DNA of 64,000 nt from the NCBI GenBank assembly GCA_037957365.1, contig JARHVA010004806.1:1220001-1284000 (forward strand), written 5' to 3'. This stretch comes from Torreya grandis (lineage: Eukaryota; Streptophyta; Pinopsida; Cupressales; Taxaceae). Shown piece after piece: positions 46,838-58,020 of this stretch. The notes below the pieces were generated by a model, which ran no database searches, was not told the DNA's origin, and saw only the letters and a list, made by a program, of their open reading frames with translations. Every line of letters starts with the position of its first letter. The stretch's first letter is position 1. The position numbers and the translations under genes are program-made.

Positions 46838-48130
46838 ATGACTATCAATAGGTGAAAAACTAATTAGAGGCACACCCAGGTGATAAAGTGGTTGTCATTC
46901 CTCTTAACAGAGTACACAAGCATTACATAATTTTGACTGAACTAGAATCTCTGTACACTAAACAAGAAACCAATTGGATGAAGGTGAATTTTAAGGAAAA
47001 CCCAAAATCTTTACATACAACTGAATGCAACTTTTTATACCATCATACCAAAACTTAGGTACAATAATTTCTCACTAAGTAACTAAAAACATCAAAAAAA
47101 TGGAGGCCCATACTAATAGTTATGTAGCTAGTAGTAAACTTGTTTTTCATCAAAGAGTGTGAGTTATGTCTACAAAATATCCTACTCAGTCAGAAGTTTG
47201 CTTCTTTTACCAAGCTATTGATCACATGCATGAATAAATAGAGATGACTATGGAAGGCACTTTTCCATGGGAAATAATGTCATCTATTAGTGTCAATTCA
47301 GATACCCACCTCCTCAACTGGACCTAAGGTGATCATGAACTCTACTCGATGTGAATGGTCTTTGCGCACAAGCAATAACTTCATGTATACCATGTAACTA
47401 AGGACATAAATGAATTAATTCTATTCCTATAAGTTCATATACCAACCATTATCTAATGGGTCAATTATTTAAATTATTTTATGATAGGAGTTGCTACAAC
47501 ATGGTGGGTAATTCATCGAGATAACTAGCTTGAGTGGGATAATACCTATGACCTCATGACTGGTAGGTTCCAACTACCATGGTTTATCCTCACCAATTAG
47601 ACATTATTTAAAGAAATTCATTTCCATAAAATTCATATACATAAATGTGTTTAATTTTAGAATGAGGAATGTGTGGCACCAAAGTACTGGGTTCACATTT
47701 TACACTATGCACTTACTCCATTACCAATAACATGGTACATGCACCAAGAATGCATAAGGGAGACCATAAATTGGGAACAAGTGTAAAGTGATTTTATATA
47801 AACATTTGTATTTAAATATGAAAATAATCTAGTTCACAATGCACTAAAGACACTAAAATATTTTTTATGCCATGGATGCATAGAAGACCTAAGCACCACA
47901 ACAGAATCCATTGGACATAACATAACCTTTGATCTCAACTTGACATTAAAAAGATACAAATATGATAAGAATGAAGAACAAGATCTAATTCTACCATGAC
48001 ATCAAATACAAGATGATTCAAGAGACACTGAGGATTCTAATTTTGATAGTGATATGGATTTGAATTATTTATTTAATCCTGAGCAACCTGTAGAACTACT
48101 CAAGAACAGTGGTGTAGAACCTACTGAAGA
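46838..48130 (+). pseudogene. Protease-to-RT spacer with a possible gag-like domain
   Basis: Continues the polyprotein frame through stops. Fragments such as KQETNWMKVNFKENPKSLHT, 'FMIGVATTWWVIHRDN', 'QLPWFILTN' and APKYWVHILHYALTPLPITW with 'INWEQV.SDFI.TFVFKYEN' resemble a capsid-like helix set (W...L..F). They lie between protease and RT, where most Gypsy elements have no such domain. The resemblance is weak and seen only by eye. An acidic tail near 48,010-48,130 (DTEDSNFDSDMDLNYLFNPE) precedes RT. Confidence 0.4.
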
Positions 48131-48754
48131 AGATACACTACATAATATTTGAATTATTGACTAAGAAGGTAAAAGGAGGATATATAAATCCATTTATGAG
48201 GAAAAATTTAACATTTATCAATAACGTCTCAAAAATCATGTCATAAATATTGGGATAAAGGAGGTCCCAAAATTGGCAAACATCAATGACTATCGGATGG
48301 AAGCTAAGTTCTCTGAAGTTGTACAACTTTTGAGGGATTATCAAGATGTTTTTACCAAAAAATTCACAAAGGTCTGAGGTGTTGATCCATCTCTTGGTGA
48401 GATGCCTATTGAACTAAATGATTTCACAAAGTCATCAAAGAAGCAACCATACAAGCTCAATTTGAATATGAAGTTGAAAGTAAAGGTTGAACTTGATAGA
48501 ATGCAGGATGGAGGAATCATCTATTTGGTAGAAAAGGTATATTTCATAAGCCCCATGGTATTTCATCCCAAAAAAATAGTATAAATATGAGAATGTGGGG
48601 ATTATCATATTTTGAATGATGTCTATGTCAATGATGCATTCCCAATTGCATTCACAGTTAAAGTTTTGGAGTTTATCATAGGACATGAAGTTTATTATTT
48701 CAAAAATAGTTTTAGTGGACATTATCATATATTGATCATAGAAGAAGATAATAT
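48131..48754 (+). pseudogene. Gypsy RT relic, part 1 (second element)
   Basis: RT N-terminal portion: 'EVVQLLRDYQDVFTKKFTKV', GVDPSLGEMPIELN, 'YKLNLNMKLKVKVELDRMQD' and GGIIYLVEKVYFISPMVFHP (48,402-48,584), then 'ECGDYHILNDVYVNDAFPIA' and SFSGHYHILIIEEDN. This is the order expected up to the 'GYNQ(V/I)x(I/L)xxED' motif. It breaks at 48,754, where a solo LTR is inserted; the second part resumes at 50,871. Confidence 0.83.
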
Positions 48755-50870
48755 TGAGCATGGTCACTGATGTTAGGTTTTTATTGATGTCAAAGATAGC
48801 ATGAGATATTATCATTAATGACAAAGTGATTAGTTTAATGTTTTGGAGAGATATGGGACATTTATAGGACCGTAAAGACAAAGAAGAAGTTCTGAGGCAT
48901 CCATATATGTCTTGGTGAAGCTCTGGTATGTAAATTAATCATTTTCAATGAGAAACATGCATCTTATAGCTTATGAGGAGATAAAACATCACTACACATC
49001 ATGTAGATATGTATGAACCAACAAGTTTATACATTTATTTTAGGCACTCAAAAAGTCAAGTTTGGTCAACTATTTTCATGGTGATGTTATCTATAGTACC
49101 AAGAAGGTACCCTAAATATTTGGAGTCATGAAGCATTTTATAGCTCGAGATATAAATATTTAAAGTTGCTCTAGTAGAATGTGATGGGTTAGAGACTATC
49201 AAGTTTAACTATATTTAAGTCTAAGGTCAATTTGTCTAGATAGATCCAATGGTGAGCATTAATCGAATCAAGATCTAACGTTGAGTATTTCATCATATCT
49301 GATAATGATCTAATGGTGTGAATGATATTGTTAAACTTGATCTAATGGTGCATATTCATTCAAAATGTCAAATAATCTAAGATTCCATGCACTTGTGATA
49401 AATATCATTATCTTTTTGAGTTAATAAAAGATAAATAGTTTGTGTGTGTTCATACTAACAGAGATAAATGGTGTGGGTTGAGTCAAGAGTTAAAGGTGTA
49501 GAAGGCATGCAGAGCTACCAAGTGGAACAATATTAGGAACTCTGATCTAAAATCAATGGTGAGCATTGCATGATAAAGGATAAGCTATTTAGAGGAAATC
49601 AATGATGTGTATTTACCCATAGTTTCTAAGAAGCATGAATGAAAACTAAGTGCTTGATGTTTAGTGTCCATACAGTGACTATTGGAATTTAAATATTTGA
49701 ATTTGTGAGGGAAAAATAGTCTATAATTTTTGAGCTATAACATTTTATATATGCATAATTTAATTAAGGTATAAAAAGAAAAGTTGTATAGGACTTCAAA
49801 ACACATACAAATAACCTAGTTAGAAGGTTTGGATGTTTATACAAACAAAATTATGGAGCTTCAAAGTTGACTATTTATTTCTTCATGGTGTTACTATGTA
49901 CAAAATATTATTCAATCAATTGTGTTTTAATAGAAGGATTTTTTGGTAGGAACAATAACCTAAAGATGTCTTAGGGGTCATATGGAGTAGACCCAGGGGT
50001 TTGAGATTGATTGTATGCTCTAGAGTTTCTTGGAGTGCTAAATGGGTGAATAGGTCTTTATGAGACCTATAAGAGCTATTAAGGCCTAATTGAAAAGTGT
50101 AGTTGTTTAAGTATGACCCATAGATGCTATGGCTAACCTATAAGGATGGTATTGGGATTTTTAGATGTCTTAATGGTGAAGGAAAGTCTTATGGCCAACC
50201 AAGAAGATAATATAAATGAAGACTCTATAAATAGTGGAGATCAAGGAAATGATTTCTAGACTTGAGTGTGGGAGAATTGAGAGAGTAGAAGATATAGGTG
50301 AAGGAAAGAGATTAGAGTGAGTGTGCTCAGTGGATGGACTAAAGTAAAAAATAGATTGAAGATGAGTGATGAAGACTAGATAGATATAAAAGGGTGTTTT
50401 GGATTCATTTATTGTATAAGCAAGTTTGAGATTGTGAAGAGAGTTATTGTACATTATTTCTCCAATCAAGTTGATCTGCAATTAGAATTTAGAAGTTATT
50501 GATATTATAAGGTGTTTTGTGGGTGATCGACATCTAGAGAAAGTGGGTGATTGTTCATACTTAGGGGTAGGTTATCCTTGTGAATTAGGTGCTTCACTAA
50601 ATTAGTATCATGTTTGTAATCATATTATAGGACAAGTATCCCATGTGTTTATAGGATTGAGAGTGGATTTTATTCCCCGAGAGGGTTTCCCATGTAGATT
50701 TGATGTTATGTGTGTGATCTTGCATCATCTTTCTTATTAATTAGTATGAACATCTTGTATGCTTTATCAATGCTTATGGTTATTGATTAAGAGTTTAAAA
50801 GGATTGAAATTGAAGTTTGAAATATCTTGCATCACTGATTCACCCCCCCTCAGTGAATATTCCTCCAACA
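48755..50870 (+). mobile_element. Solo LTR inserted in the Gypsy RT (2.1 kb)
   Basis: It starts TGAGCATGG and ends CCTCCAACA (TG...CA). It is flanked by AATAT (48,750-48,754) and AATAG (50,871-50,875), a 5-bp target duplication with one mismatch. RT coding is collinear across it (IIEEDN before, NRVKTTFSMEWG after). A TATA box (TATAAATA) lies at 50,225-50,232, and a C7 tract in 'GATTCACCCCCCCTCAGTG' lies just before the end, a feature I associate with some plant LTR ends. No internal coding region. The family is not identified. Confidence 0.75.
50225..50232 (+). promoter_or_regulatory. TATA box of the 2.1-kb solo LTR
   Basis: TATAAATA in a 'gactctataaatagtgg' context lies about 645 bp from the LTR end, consistent with a promoter followed by R and U5. 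Confidence 0.55.
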
Positions 50871-51330
50871 AATAGAGTTAAAACAACATTTTCAATGGAA
50901 TGGGGTTATTTTTCATACAAGGTCATGCCTTTTAGCCTTAATAATGTACCTAGAGTGTTTTATCACATATGGTTATGGCATTTAAGTATTTCATTCATGA
51001 CTTCCTAGAAGTTTACCTTGATGATTAGGCAGTCTTCTCTTTATTCAAAAAACATTTGTCTAAGCTGCATTTGATGTTTGAATAATGTTGAGCTTGGTGG
51101 ATTACTTTGAATTCAAATAAATGTTTATTTTTTACACCCTTTGGTGTTTTTATTAGACATGTCATACGCAGCAAAGGTATTTTGGTTGATCAAGCAAAAA
51201 TTATAATAATCTTGAGTATGCCTCCACCTATTAGTTCCACCAAAGTGCACCCTTTTTTGGGGCATATAGGCTACTATTACAAGTTTATCAAGGGCCACAC
51301 ATATATTTCATCTATGTTGGAATCTTTACT
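50871..51330 (+). pseudogene. Gypsy RT relic, part 2 (second element)
   Basis: Resumes with NRVKTTFSMEWGYFSYKVMP and FSLNNVPRVF (50,871-50,960), then the catalytic YLDD at 51,014-51,025, followed immediately by a stop. 'NSNKCLFFTPFGVFIRHVIR' (51,107-51,166) and 'PPPISSTKVHPFLGHIGYYY' (51,215-51,275) complete the thumb region. The catalytic motif is preserved although the gene is dead. Confidence 0.86.
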
Positions 51331-51840
51331 TTGAAAGAATGTGAATTTTGTCTATACTTTATAATGTTAAGTAGCCTTCATTGATATAAAGTAAAGATTG
51401 GTTACTATGCCCATACTCATTTTTCCAAACTAGAGGAAGCCTTTTCATGTACATGTAGATGTTTTAAGTATCACAGTTGGTGTTGTGTTTGTTCAACTAG
51501 GATATGGTGGACTCAACCATCCTATTCATTTTTCTAGTCAAAAACTATCTAACATAGAGAAAAACTACACAACCACTGAGTGAGAAGTATTGGCCATCAT
51601 GTTTGCACTATAAAAATTCTAACATTATCTTCTTGTAACACCATTCAAAGTATTTATTGATCATCAATACCTATGATACCTTATTAATGAGATGATTCTA
51701 GTTATATGCATTTATTTATGGTTTATATTATTTCAAGAGTTTCAATTCCACATAAATGTAAAGCTAGGAAGAGATAATATGGGACCAGACCATCTCAGTC
51801 ACATTCCTAATGGTGAAGAGCTAAAATAACTACAAGAAGA
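51331..51840 (+). pseudogene. RNase H relic (second element)
   Basis: Fragments in shifting frames: 'KPFHVHVDVLSITVGVVF', 'HPIHFSSQKLSNIEKNYTTT' and 'EREVLAIMFAL', then 'FDHQYLRYLINE' and 'ISRVSIPHKCKARKR..MGPDHLSHIP', the usual RNase H order with the end of the connection domain (ADHLSR-like) before integrase. Confidence 0.75.
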
Positions 51841-53060
51841 CTCTCTTGATGCTAACCTCTTGTGTGTCTTTGTGATTACTAAAAACTTCAAAGCCATTTC
51901 CAACTTCCATGAGCAAAGGGTCTTCCCTATACACTATTAGGAGTGTTATAAAAAGAAGTTTGTTACTAGAGTGCTTCCATATACCATCATCAATGGGCTT
52001 CTATATCACTTAGGGAAGGATGAAATTATATGTATGGTTATTCTGTAATATGAATGACCTCAACTCTTGGAGGAAGCTCATCAAGGAGTCATAGGAGGAC
52101 ATTTTCTGAGAGAATCCATGGCTAGAAAGCTGCTACAAAGTGGATTATGTTGGCCAAATCTATTCCAAGATGCACATAAAGTTTCACAACACTAAAATGA
52201 CTACCAATGCATGGGTAAATCATTAAAAAATATGAGATGTCATTACAACCTCTATTATCTAAGTAGTCTTTTGAACAATAGGGAATTGATTTTTTTGGAC
52301 CTATCAAGCCACCAAGAAAATGTAGTAAAGAAAGATAAATTATCACTACAATGGAATATTTTACTAAGTGGGTTGAAGTTGTTGTAACACCTAGCTATGG
52401 TGTGAAATTTTTAGCAAATTTTCTATATGAAAACATCATAATAATGTTTGGATGCCCCATAAAATTAGTCAGTGATAGAGGAATGCACTTTTTTAAATCT
52501 CTCATCATAAAAACACTACATATCATCCACAAACCAATGGCCAAGATGAAGCTTCCAATAAAGTGATGGGTAAAATTATGAAAAATATCTATGACATCAA
52601 GTGGGATAACTGGGAAGATCATACTCTTATGATTTTTTGGGCATATCACACACATTAAAAAAGGGCTATATGATTTATGCCATTCCAATTGGTGTATGGT
52701 ATTAAATTAGTCATGATAATGGAATACTTAGCACCCAACCTATACATTTCCATGGTCATGTAACTCAGATATCATGAGTATCTTACTAATTGATTCCTTG
52801 AGATAAATCAAATAGATGAGTTCAAATGTAGAGTAGTGTAGACATAAGAAGTGAACAAGTAGAGCTATAAAGCATGGTATGATAGGAACTTGCACCAGAA
52901 AGGATTTCATAAGGATCAACTAGTCTTATTAAATGATATTCATTTTATAACATTCCCAAGAAATATATAGATATAGTGGAAAGGACCTTATATTATACAT
53001 GACCTAACATAGCAAGGAACCATACTTTTAAGAGATATTTAAGGAAATATGTTATGAGGG
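51841..53060 (+). pseudogene. Gypsy integrase relic (second element)
   Basis: N-terminal zinc-binding part: 'EEAHQGVIGGHFLRESMARK' and LLQSGLCWPNLFQDAHK (52,071-52,172). Core: 'GIDFFGPIKPPRK' near 52,285, then 52,351-52,566 with EYFTKWVEVVVTPSYGVKFL, ANFLYENIIIMFGCPIKLVS and DRGMHFFKS, giving the second catalytic D. The third-position block is frameshifted near 52,520 (HKPMAKMKLPIK-type residues). The C-terminal part (about 52,880-53,060) is fragmentary; no chromodomain could be read. Confidence 0.82.
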
Positions 53061-53491
53061 TAGGAAAATGGTTATAGTCTTAAGCCCTACTACCAATAGT
53101 CAATTCACCTCATTTTATAAACTAATTAAGTGCTAAGTAGAACCATGTAGATTAGGATTTACCTATTTTTGCATGTTTTATGTGTGTGTGTTTCTTTTAT
53201 GTTTTATTTGTTTGTAAATGATCTTAGTAACACTAATTAAGAATTGTAATACCAAGAATCACATGCACTAGATGTGTGTAGGAGGATCCATGTGTGCCAT
53301 TAAGAAAGTCAAAGAGGAGTAACTAAAAAATATTAAATTTAAAAAAGGTATAGAAATGCCTCATCAATAATATATCTATCAAATAATAGCCATCCACTAG
53401 AATTAAATTCCAAATCTAAGGGTTGATTGATGCGATATTCAAAAAGTTATTAGGTCATCAACATCACTTGTTCATACTTTTATATGGGCAC
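53061..53491 (+). other. Short non-coding stretch after integrase
   Basis: AT-rich, with no motif, ending at the target site of the paired Copia-type LTRs. Confidence 0.45.
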
Positions 53492-53496
53492 CAAAG
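53492..53496. repeat. Target-site duplication CAAAG, left
   Basis: Immediately precedes TGTTAGGTTGTGG and matches 55,343-55,347. Confidence 0.7.
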
Positions 53497-54383
53497 TGTT
53501 AGGTTGTGGAGCTAAAAGCTTCAACTTGTTGCAGACAAAGAAAAGGAGGTTGCTGAAGACCTAGAAGCACAGGCGTCGGCAGTATGACCAACATTGGTCA
53601 TGACCAGTGTAGAAGGCAGCCAACGACGGCAGGAAGTCGGCTGATGTCGGTAGCACCAGGCAAGCAGGGACCGACGTCGATCGCTTGTGTGTTCTAGAAC
53701 TGTTCGTTGCATGAATAGTTAGTTTAGTAAATGGAGTGTTTATATGTAAAGGCTATTTTGAGTCTTGAGCTGTGTGTCTATTATTATTAAAATAGAAGTA
53801 TAAGTTATTGTTTAAGTCTGGGATCTATTTATAGACCCATTGGCATGTATTGTAAAGTATGCTAGTGAAGAGAACAAAGTGTGTGTTCCTCCTAGTTCCA
53901 TTATTGAGATAGAAAGGAAGGCAAGGAAGATCCTTCCATTGTGAGTATGGTCTATTGAATTATAGGTTGCAGGTTCATGGGAGATCAACTTGAAGTACTA
54001 TAGAGTGCTTGGTGTACTAGCAGGGTTATTATTGACTGGTTGGAGAGGTGAACACCATTTCTATGTGTGAGTTGGTTGTTGGGATAGTTTTTTGGTAGGA
54101 AAGTGTTTTGAAGAAGAATTACTATACACTTGAGGTGTGGGAAGCCTCTGTAAGGTGGAAGAGTGTGGCAGCTCTTTATTATATTCTTTTCTGTACAAGT
54201 ATTAATATATATGAGTGTATATTGTCTCTCATATTCTATGTTATTGGTGAATTCTAGTTACTTGTATTTTTGGTATATTTCTGCATGTTTAATTGCTTAA
54301 GTTTGGTAATCATATTGTGCTCTTTCTGAGGAGCAAGATCCTAACTATTGGTACTAGAGCATGTTTGTTGTTCTAAGGGTACC
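53497..54383 (+). repeat. Copia-type LTR a (887 bp)
   Basis: It begins TGTTAGGTTGTGGAGC, has a TATA-like CTATTTATAG near 53,824, a PBS-like TGGTACTAGAGC at 54,349-54,360, and ends GGGTACC (terminal CA decayed). It is recognisably closer to the 874-bp LTRs than its neighbour is. Confidence 0.78.
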
Positions 54384-55342
54384 TGTCAAGTTAGGGTGTG
54401 GAGCTAAAATCTTCACCTTATTGCAAATAGAAGGAGGAGGTTTTTCACAGCTTGACAGTCACCGGCGTCGGCAGGCCACAACTGACGTCGATCAGGGGAA
54501 GCGCAGAGGAAACCAGCATCGGCAGGAGATTGGCTGGCGGCAGTCACCTCCAGGAAGGCAGTGACCGACGTCAGTCACCTATAGCAGTCAGAACTGCTAT
54601 TGATGAATAGTCAATTAAGTGAATGCAAAGTTTACATGTTAAAGACCAGTTCGAGTCTTTGAGCCACCCGTCTAAATTAGTGTATGCATGAGATCTATAT
54701 AATAGACTCATGGGCTGTATTGTTAAGTGTATAACTTGTAGAACCCAAGTGTGGAGCTTAGAGAGTTCTTCCAATGGTGGAATCAAGTAGGATTCCCCAT
54801 GTATGTAAGATCAGGTTTGATATGCAGGGAGTTGCAGGGTCATGGAGGAGATCTACATGTGATAAGTAAAATTAGGTTGGTTTGTAGGGGTGTGTGAATG
54901 TGAGGGTTAAAAATGAGATTGGTGGGGGAGCTAGATCCAAGGTGACAGAAATACATCAGGAGCAGGATCATGGTGAGATCTACTTGGAGTACCGGTTCAT
55001 ACTCAGTTGTACTAGATGTACAATGAGGTGAACAACAGCTTGTGTAAGTTATTAGTTGAGACCTATGAGAGAAGATTACTCAGGTGGGAAGATTACTTGG
55101 AGCCCTTGAGGTGTGGAAGGCCTTGTAGAGGTGAAGAAGAGTGTGATCTCTTTATTGTAATTTCCTTTGTAATGAGTTGAATACAATTGTGTGTTGCCTC
55201 TCATATTCTATGTTATTTCTCATTGATAGTTATTTGTTCTTCTGGTATTTCTGCATGTTTAAGTTGCTTATACATTGGTAGTCATGTGTGCTCTTAAATC
55301 TGACAAGTTGTGTCAGAACTTTGGGAAACTTTGGTCCTATCA
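54384..55342 (+). repeat. Copia-type LTR b (959 bp)
   Basis: It begins TGTCAAGTTAGGGTGTGG, has CTATATAATAG near 54,693, a decayed PBS-like TTGTGTCAGAAC at 55,308-55,319, and ends CCTATCA. It is clearly diverged from LTR a. Confidence 0.75.
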
Positions 55343-55347
55343 CAAAG
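55343..55347. repeat. Target-site duplication CAAAG, right
   Basis: Follows CCTATCA, the end predicted independently by the 23-nt spacing from the PBS-like sequence. Confidence 0.7.
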
Positions 55348-57600
55348 AGCACAATGGTGTAACTCCACACATATGTTAATGACTAACTTCCTTAATATCC
55401 AAATTGGATATTGATTTTCCACATCTACCCTTGCATTAAAGATGAGAAAACTAAGTGTTGGTTTGATGTGGACTCTAATAGGCATGAATTATATAAAATA
55501 TAAGTTCAAATACCAAGCAAGCATTTTGTCCTTGTGTTTATTTATCCAAGTTATTATTCTCAAGCACTCATATATTTTTCTCACAAAGAGCATATAGAGC
55601 ATTCTAATTTCATCACTTAACATAACCATGGATACCTCATAGCTAATTAGGGCTCTCATTAATACATAAAAAGAAACCATGAGTGTCAACATGGTACTCA
55701 ATAAAACCAAGTATAGTGACCAAGAGCCATTTGAATACCTATATCAAGATGAATAGAAGCTATTATACCCCAAAACTATTGATGCTACATAACCACTCAC
55801 CCTCATATCTCCCCAACAATTCTAGAATATAGACATTGAGTACCTACTAGGATTACCTACATTTGATGACTTGAGAGAGATAATTCAAGTATTTATTGGG
55901 TGATAAAATAAGGGTACAATCTATTTGGGTCTATATGAGACTATTTTAAATAACACATAAGCAATTACCTAAGGTTTAGGCATGCCTACACATGGAGATT
56001 CTTTAATATCATACAAGATGAAAATGCCTCCCATTATATAAGAAGTTCAAGATCTATATGTTTGGGGAAACTAAGGGATCCCTATTGATGAAATCCCATA
56101 CAACCTAGTGTGAATCCTCATGGGGTGTATAACTAAATGATTTTGGTAGATGACCAAGTCTACTAAGAAAATACCTAAAGGAGTTTTGGACATCAATCAT
56201 AGGATAATCCACCAAAATGAATAGTTTAACTAGCTAGAGTACTTCATCCAGGAGTTACTCACAAACATTGATAAGTGTTACACCACTCCCAAGAAAACAT
56301 TTTAATACTAGTTATTAATCTTATTTCTCTACTTCAAGTAGTGGAATTCACATAAGGGAAAAGTGCATCTGGATATAGACTATTAGTTAATGTATTAGTT
56401 CTAAAATCTCATATGGATGTAAGATTTTGGAGCTCTCACACATGAGAGAAAATTCAAATCCTAGTGGGAGGAGTGTTTGGACCTCATCACAACACATCCT
56501 AGAGTGCTCCCAATGTCATAAAATACCTAGGTCAGTATGTCACTATCATTCTACTACCCAAAGGAATTTTCATCACCATCTATGAGCTATCATGGTCACC
56601 CTTCTAAGTGCTCCCCTTATTCATGATAATTGATATAATTTAGGCTAAAATGACCCCAAATTTTTTTTATAGCCATGCATGAGACCTCTTACAATCCATA
56701 CCACTTGGTGTATATGTTCCCACAACACAACTAGAGTAAGAAACCAACTCGTAGTAGCAAAAGGGAAAGCACAAAGTAGTCCCTCATTTGGTGTCCCCTC
56801 ATCTAAAATGAATAACATGTAACATTGTAACTTATAAGGATGATCCCAAGGTGCCATAGATAGCAAGTTCCTATGACCTCATGCACATGGGCATAGATGA
56901 GAAGGAAGTCTACTAGGTCATGATGGTAGACATGGCTGGGGACTACTATGAGAAGGAGGAGGAAAAATAATTTTTATTTTGGAAAGTGGTTTGCATAGTT
57001 CAAATAAAAAATTAGGTTCCTCTTGAGTTGTGGGTGTACTTCCCATTCTACCCACATTCCATCATTATCGACATAGTTTGAGAAGAAGCAGAGTAGATCT
57101 AGTGTAGAATGGAATTTTTCCAACTATAACTTGTACCAACATTTACAGTTGACATATTTGCACCTCTTCTAGATATTCTACCTAAACAACTTATACATAG
57201 GCCCTAAACATAGTTAGAGGTAAATTTATCCCCTACCTTGGTAGAGTGCCCATTTATATGACCAACCATTACGCAAGAAGAACAATTTACACCTATATCT
57301 ACTATACCACCACCTAGATGCAGACTGGTCATGATTAGGAGGAAGGTGTAGGTTCCCATCTCAAAGGTGTGACTAACTAATTTACTACCATCACCATAGG
57401 CTCAAGATGTTGAATAAATTACACTAGTGTGTCCCACAGAAGAGGAATAATAGGCCACCAAATAAGAAGAAGCTTGCATAAACGAATGATGTTTGAGAAA
57501 GGAGGAAAATAAGAGAAATAATAAACATAACAAAAATATGCCATGAAATAAGCCAAAGAAGCTAAGTCTATATGAAAGACCAAGGATGCAGAGATGGACA
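55348..57600 (+). pseudogene. Unidentified coding relic downstream of integrase, part 1
   Basis: I do not recognise it. In one main frame, stops alternate with protein-like segments: 'EPFEYLYQDE', 'NIDIEYLLGLPTFDDLREII', 'GIPIDEIPYNLV', STKKIPKGVLDINHRIIHQN, 'YFIQELLTNIDKCYTTPKKT', 'WNSHKGKVHLDIDY' and FGALTHERKFKS. Many stops sit at TAG/TAA where CAG, CAA or TGG is likely, as elsewhere in this window. Being sense-oriented and lying between integrase and the 3' LTR, it may be an additional ORF of the element. No transmembrane or env-like feature was seen. An alternative is a separate, older element. Confidence 0.4.
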
Positions 57601-58020
57601 ATCATAAGGCCATAGAGATGGCCAAACAAGCACAAGAAGTATCTGAGAAGAAGAAAAGGGAAGAAGAAGAAAAGAGAAAATAGGACATAACAGTCCAAGC
57701 ACAACAATAGGTAGAGGAAGTTGTTAGGAAAAAGAAGTAGGAAGAAGATGAACCCTTACAATAATAGTATGGATAGGTACAAGATCAAGTACAAGTATAA
57801 GTACAAGCCCAAGCTACATAAGATCAAGATTAAGTTATGACCTTGGAAGAAGAGAAGAACAAAGAAGAAGAAAAGAAAAGGAATAAAGAGGATGAGAAAG
57901 AGAAGAAGAAGAAAGAAGAGGAAGAGAAAAGGAAAAAAGAGGATGAGGATGAGAAAAATAATGAGGAAGAAGAGAATAAAAATTAATAAGAGGAGGAAGA
58001 AGTCAAATGCAAGTAGGCTA
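57601..58020 (+). repeat. GAA/AAG-rich tract encoding a charged region
   Basis: The plus strand is almost all purine, built of GAAGAA, AAGAAG and GAGGAA words, most densely at 57,840-58,010. In the relic's frame it would encode a Lys/Glu-rich, coiled-coil-prone segment. Confidence 0.7.

Larger units (their letters stand above)
53497..55342 (+). mobile_element. Two abutting Copia-type LTRs without internal region
   Basis: Two diverged LTRs of the same family as 348-8658 lie head to tail with no nucleotide between them (54,383/54,384). CAAAG is found at both outer ends (53,492-53,496 and 55,343-55,347) and not between them. Both keep the order GACGTC-type motifs, TATA-like element, PBS-like sequence, then exactly 23 nt to the end. 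Confidence 0.78.

Noticed and set aside
48435..48881. 148-residue minus-strand open frame
   Set aside because: Antisense to clear RT coding and running into the inserted LTR.
53521..53712. Minus-strand open frame rich in R and S
   Set aside because: Antisense to the GACGTC-type motifs of a Copia-type LTR.
57402..57707. Hydrophobic minus-strand open frame resembling a membrane protein
   Set aside because: Antisense to a purine-rich coding relic; the hydrophobicity comes from TTC/CTT words.
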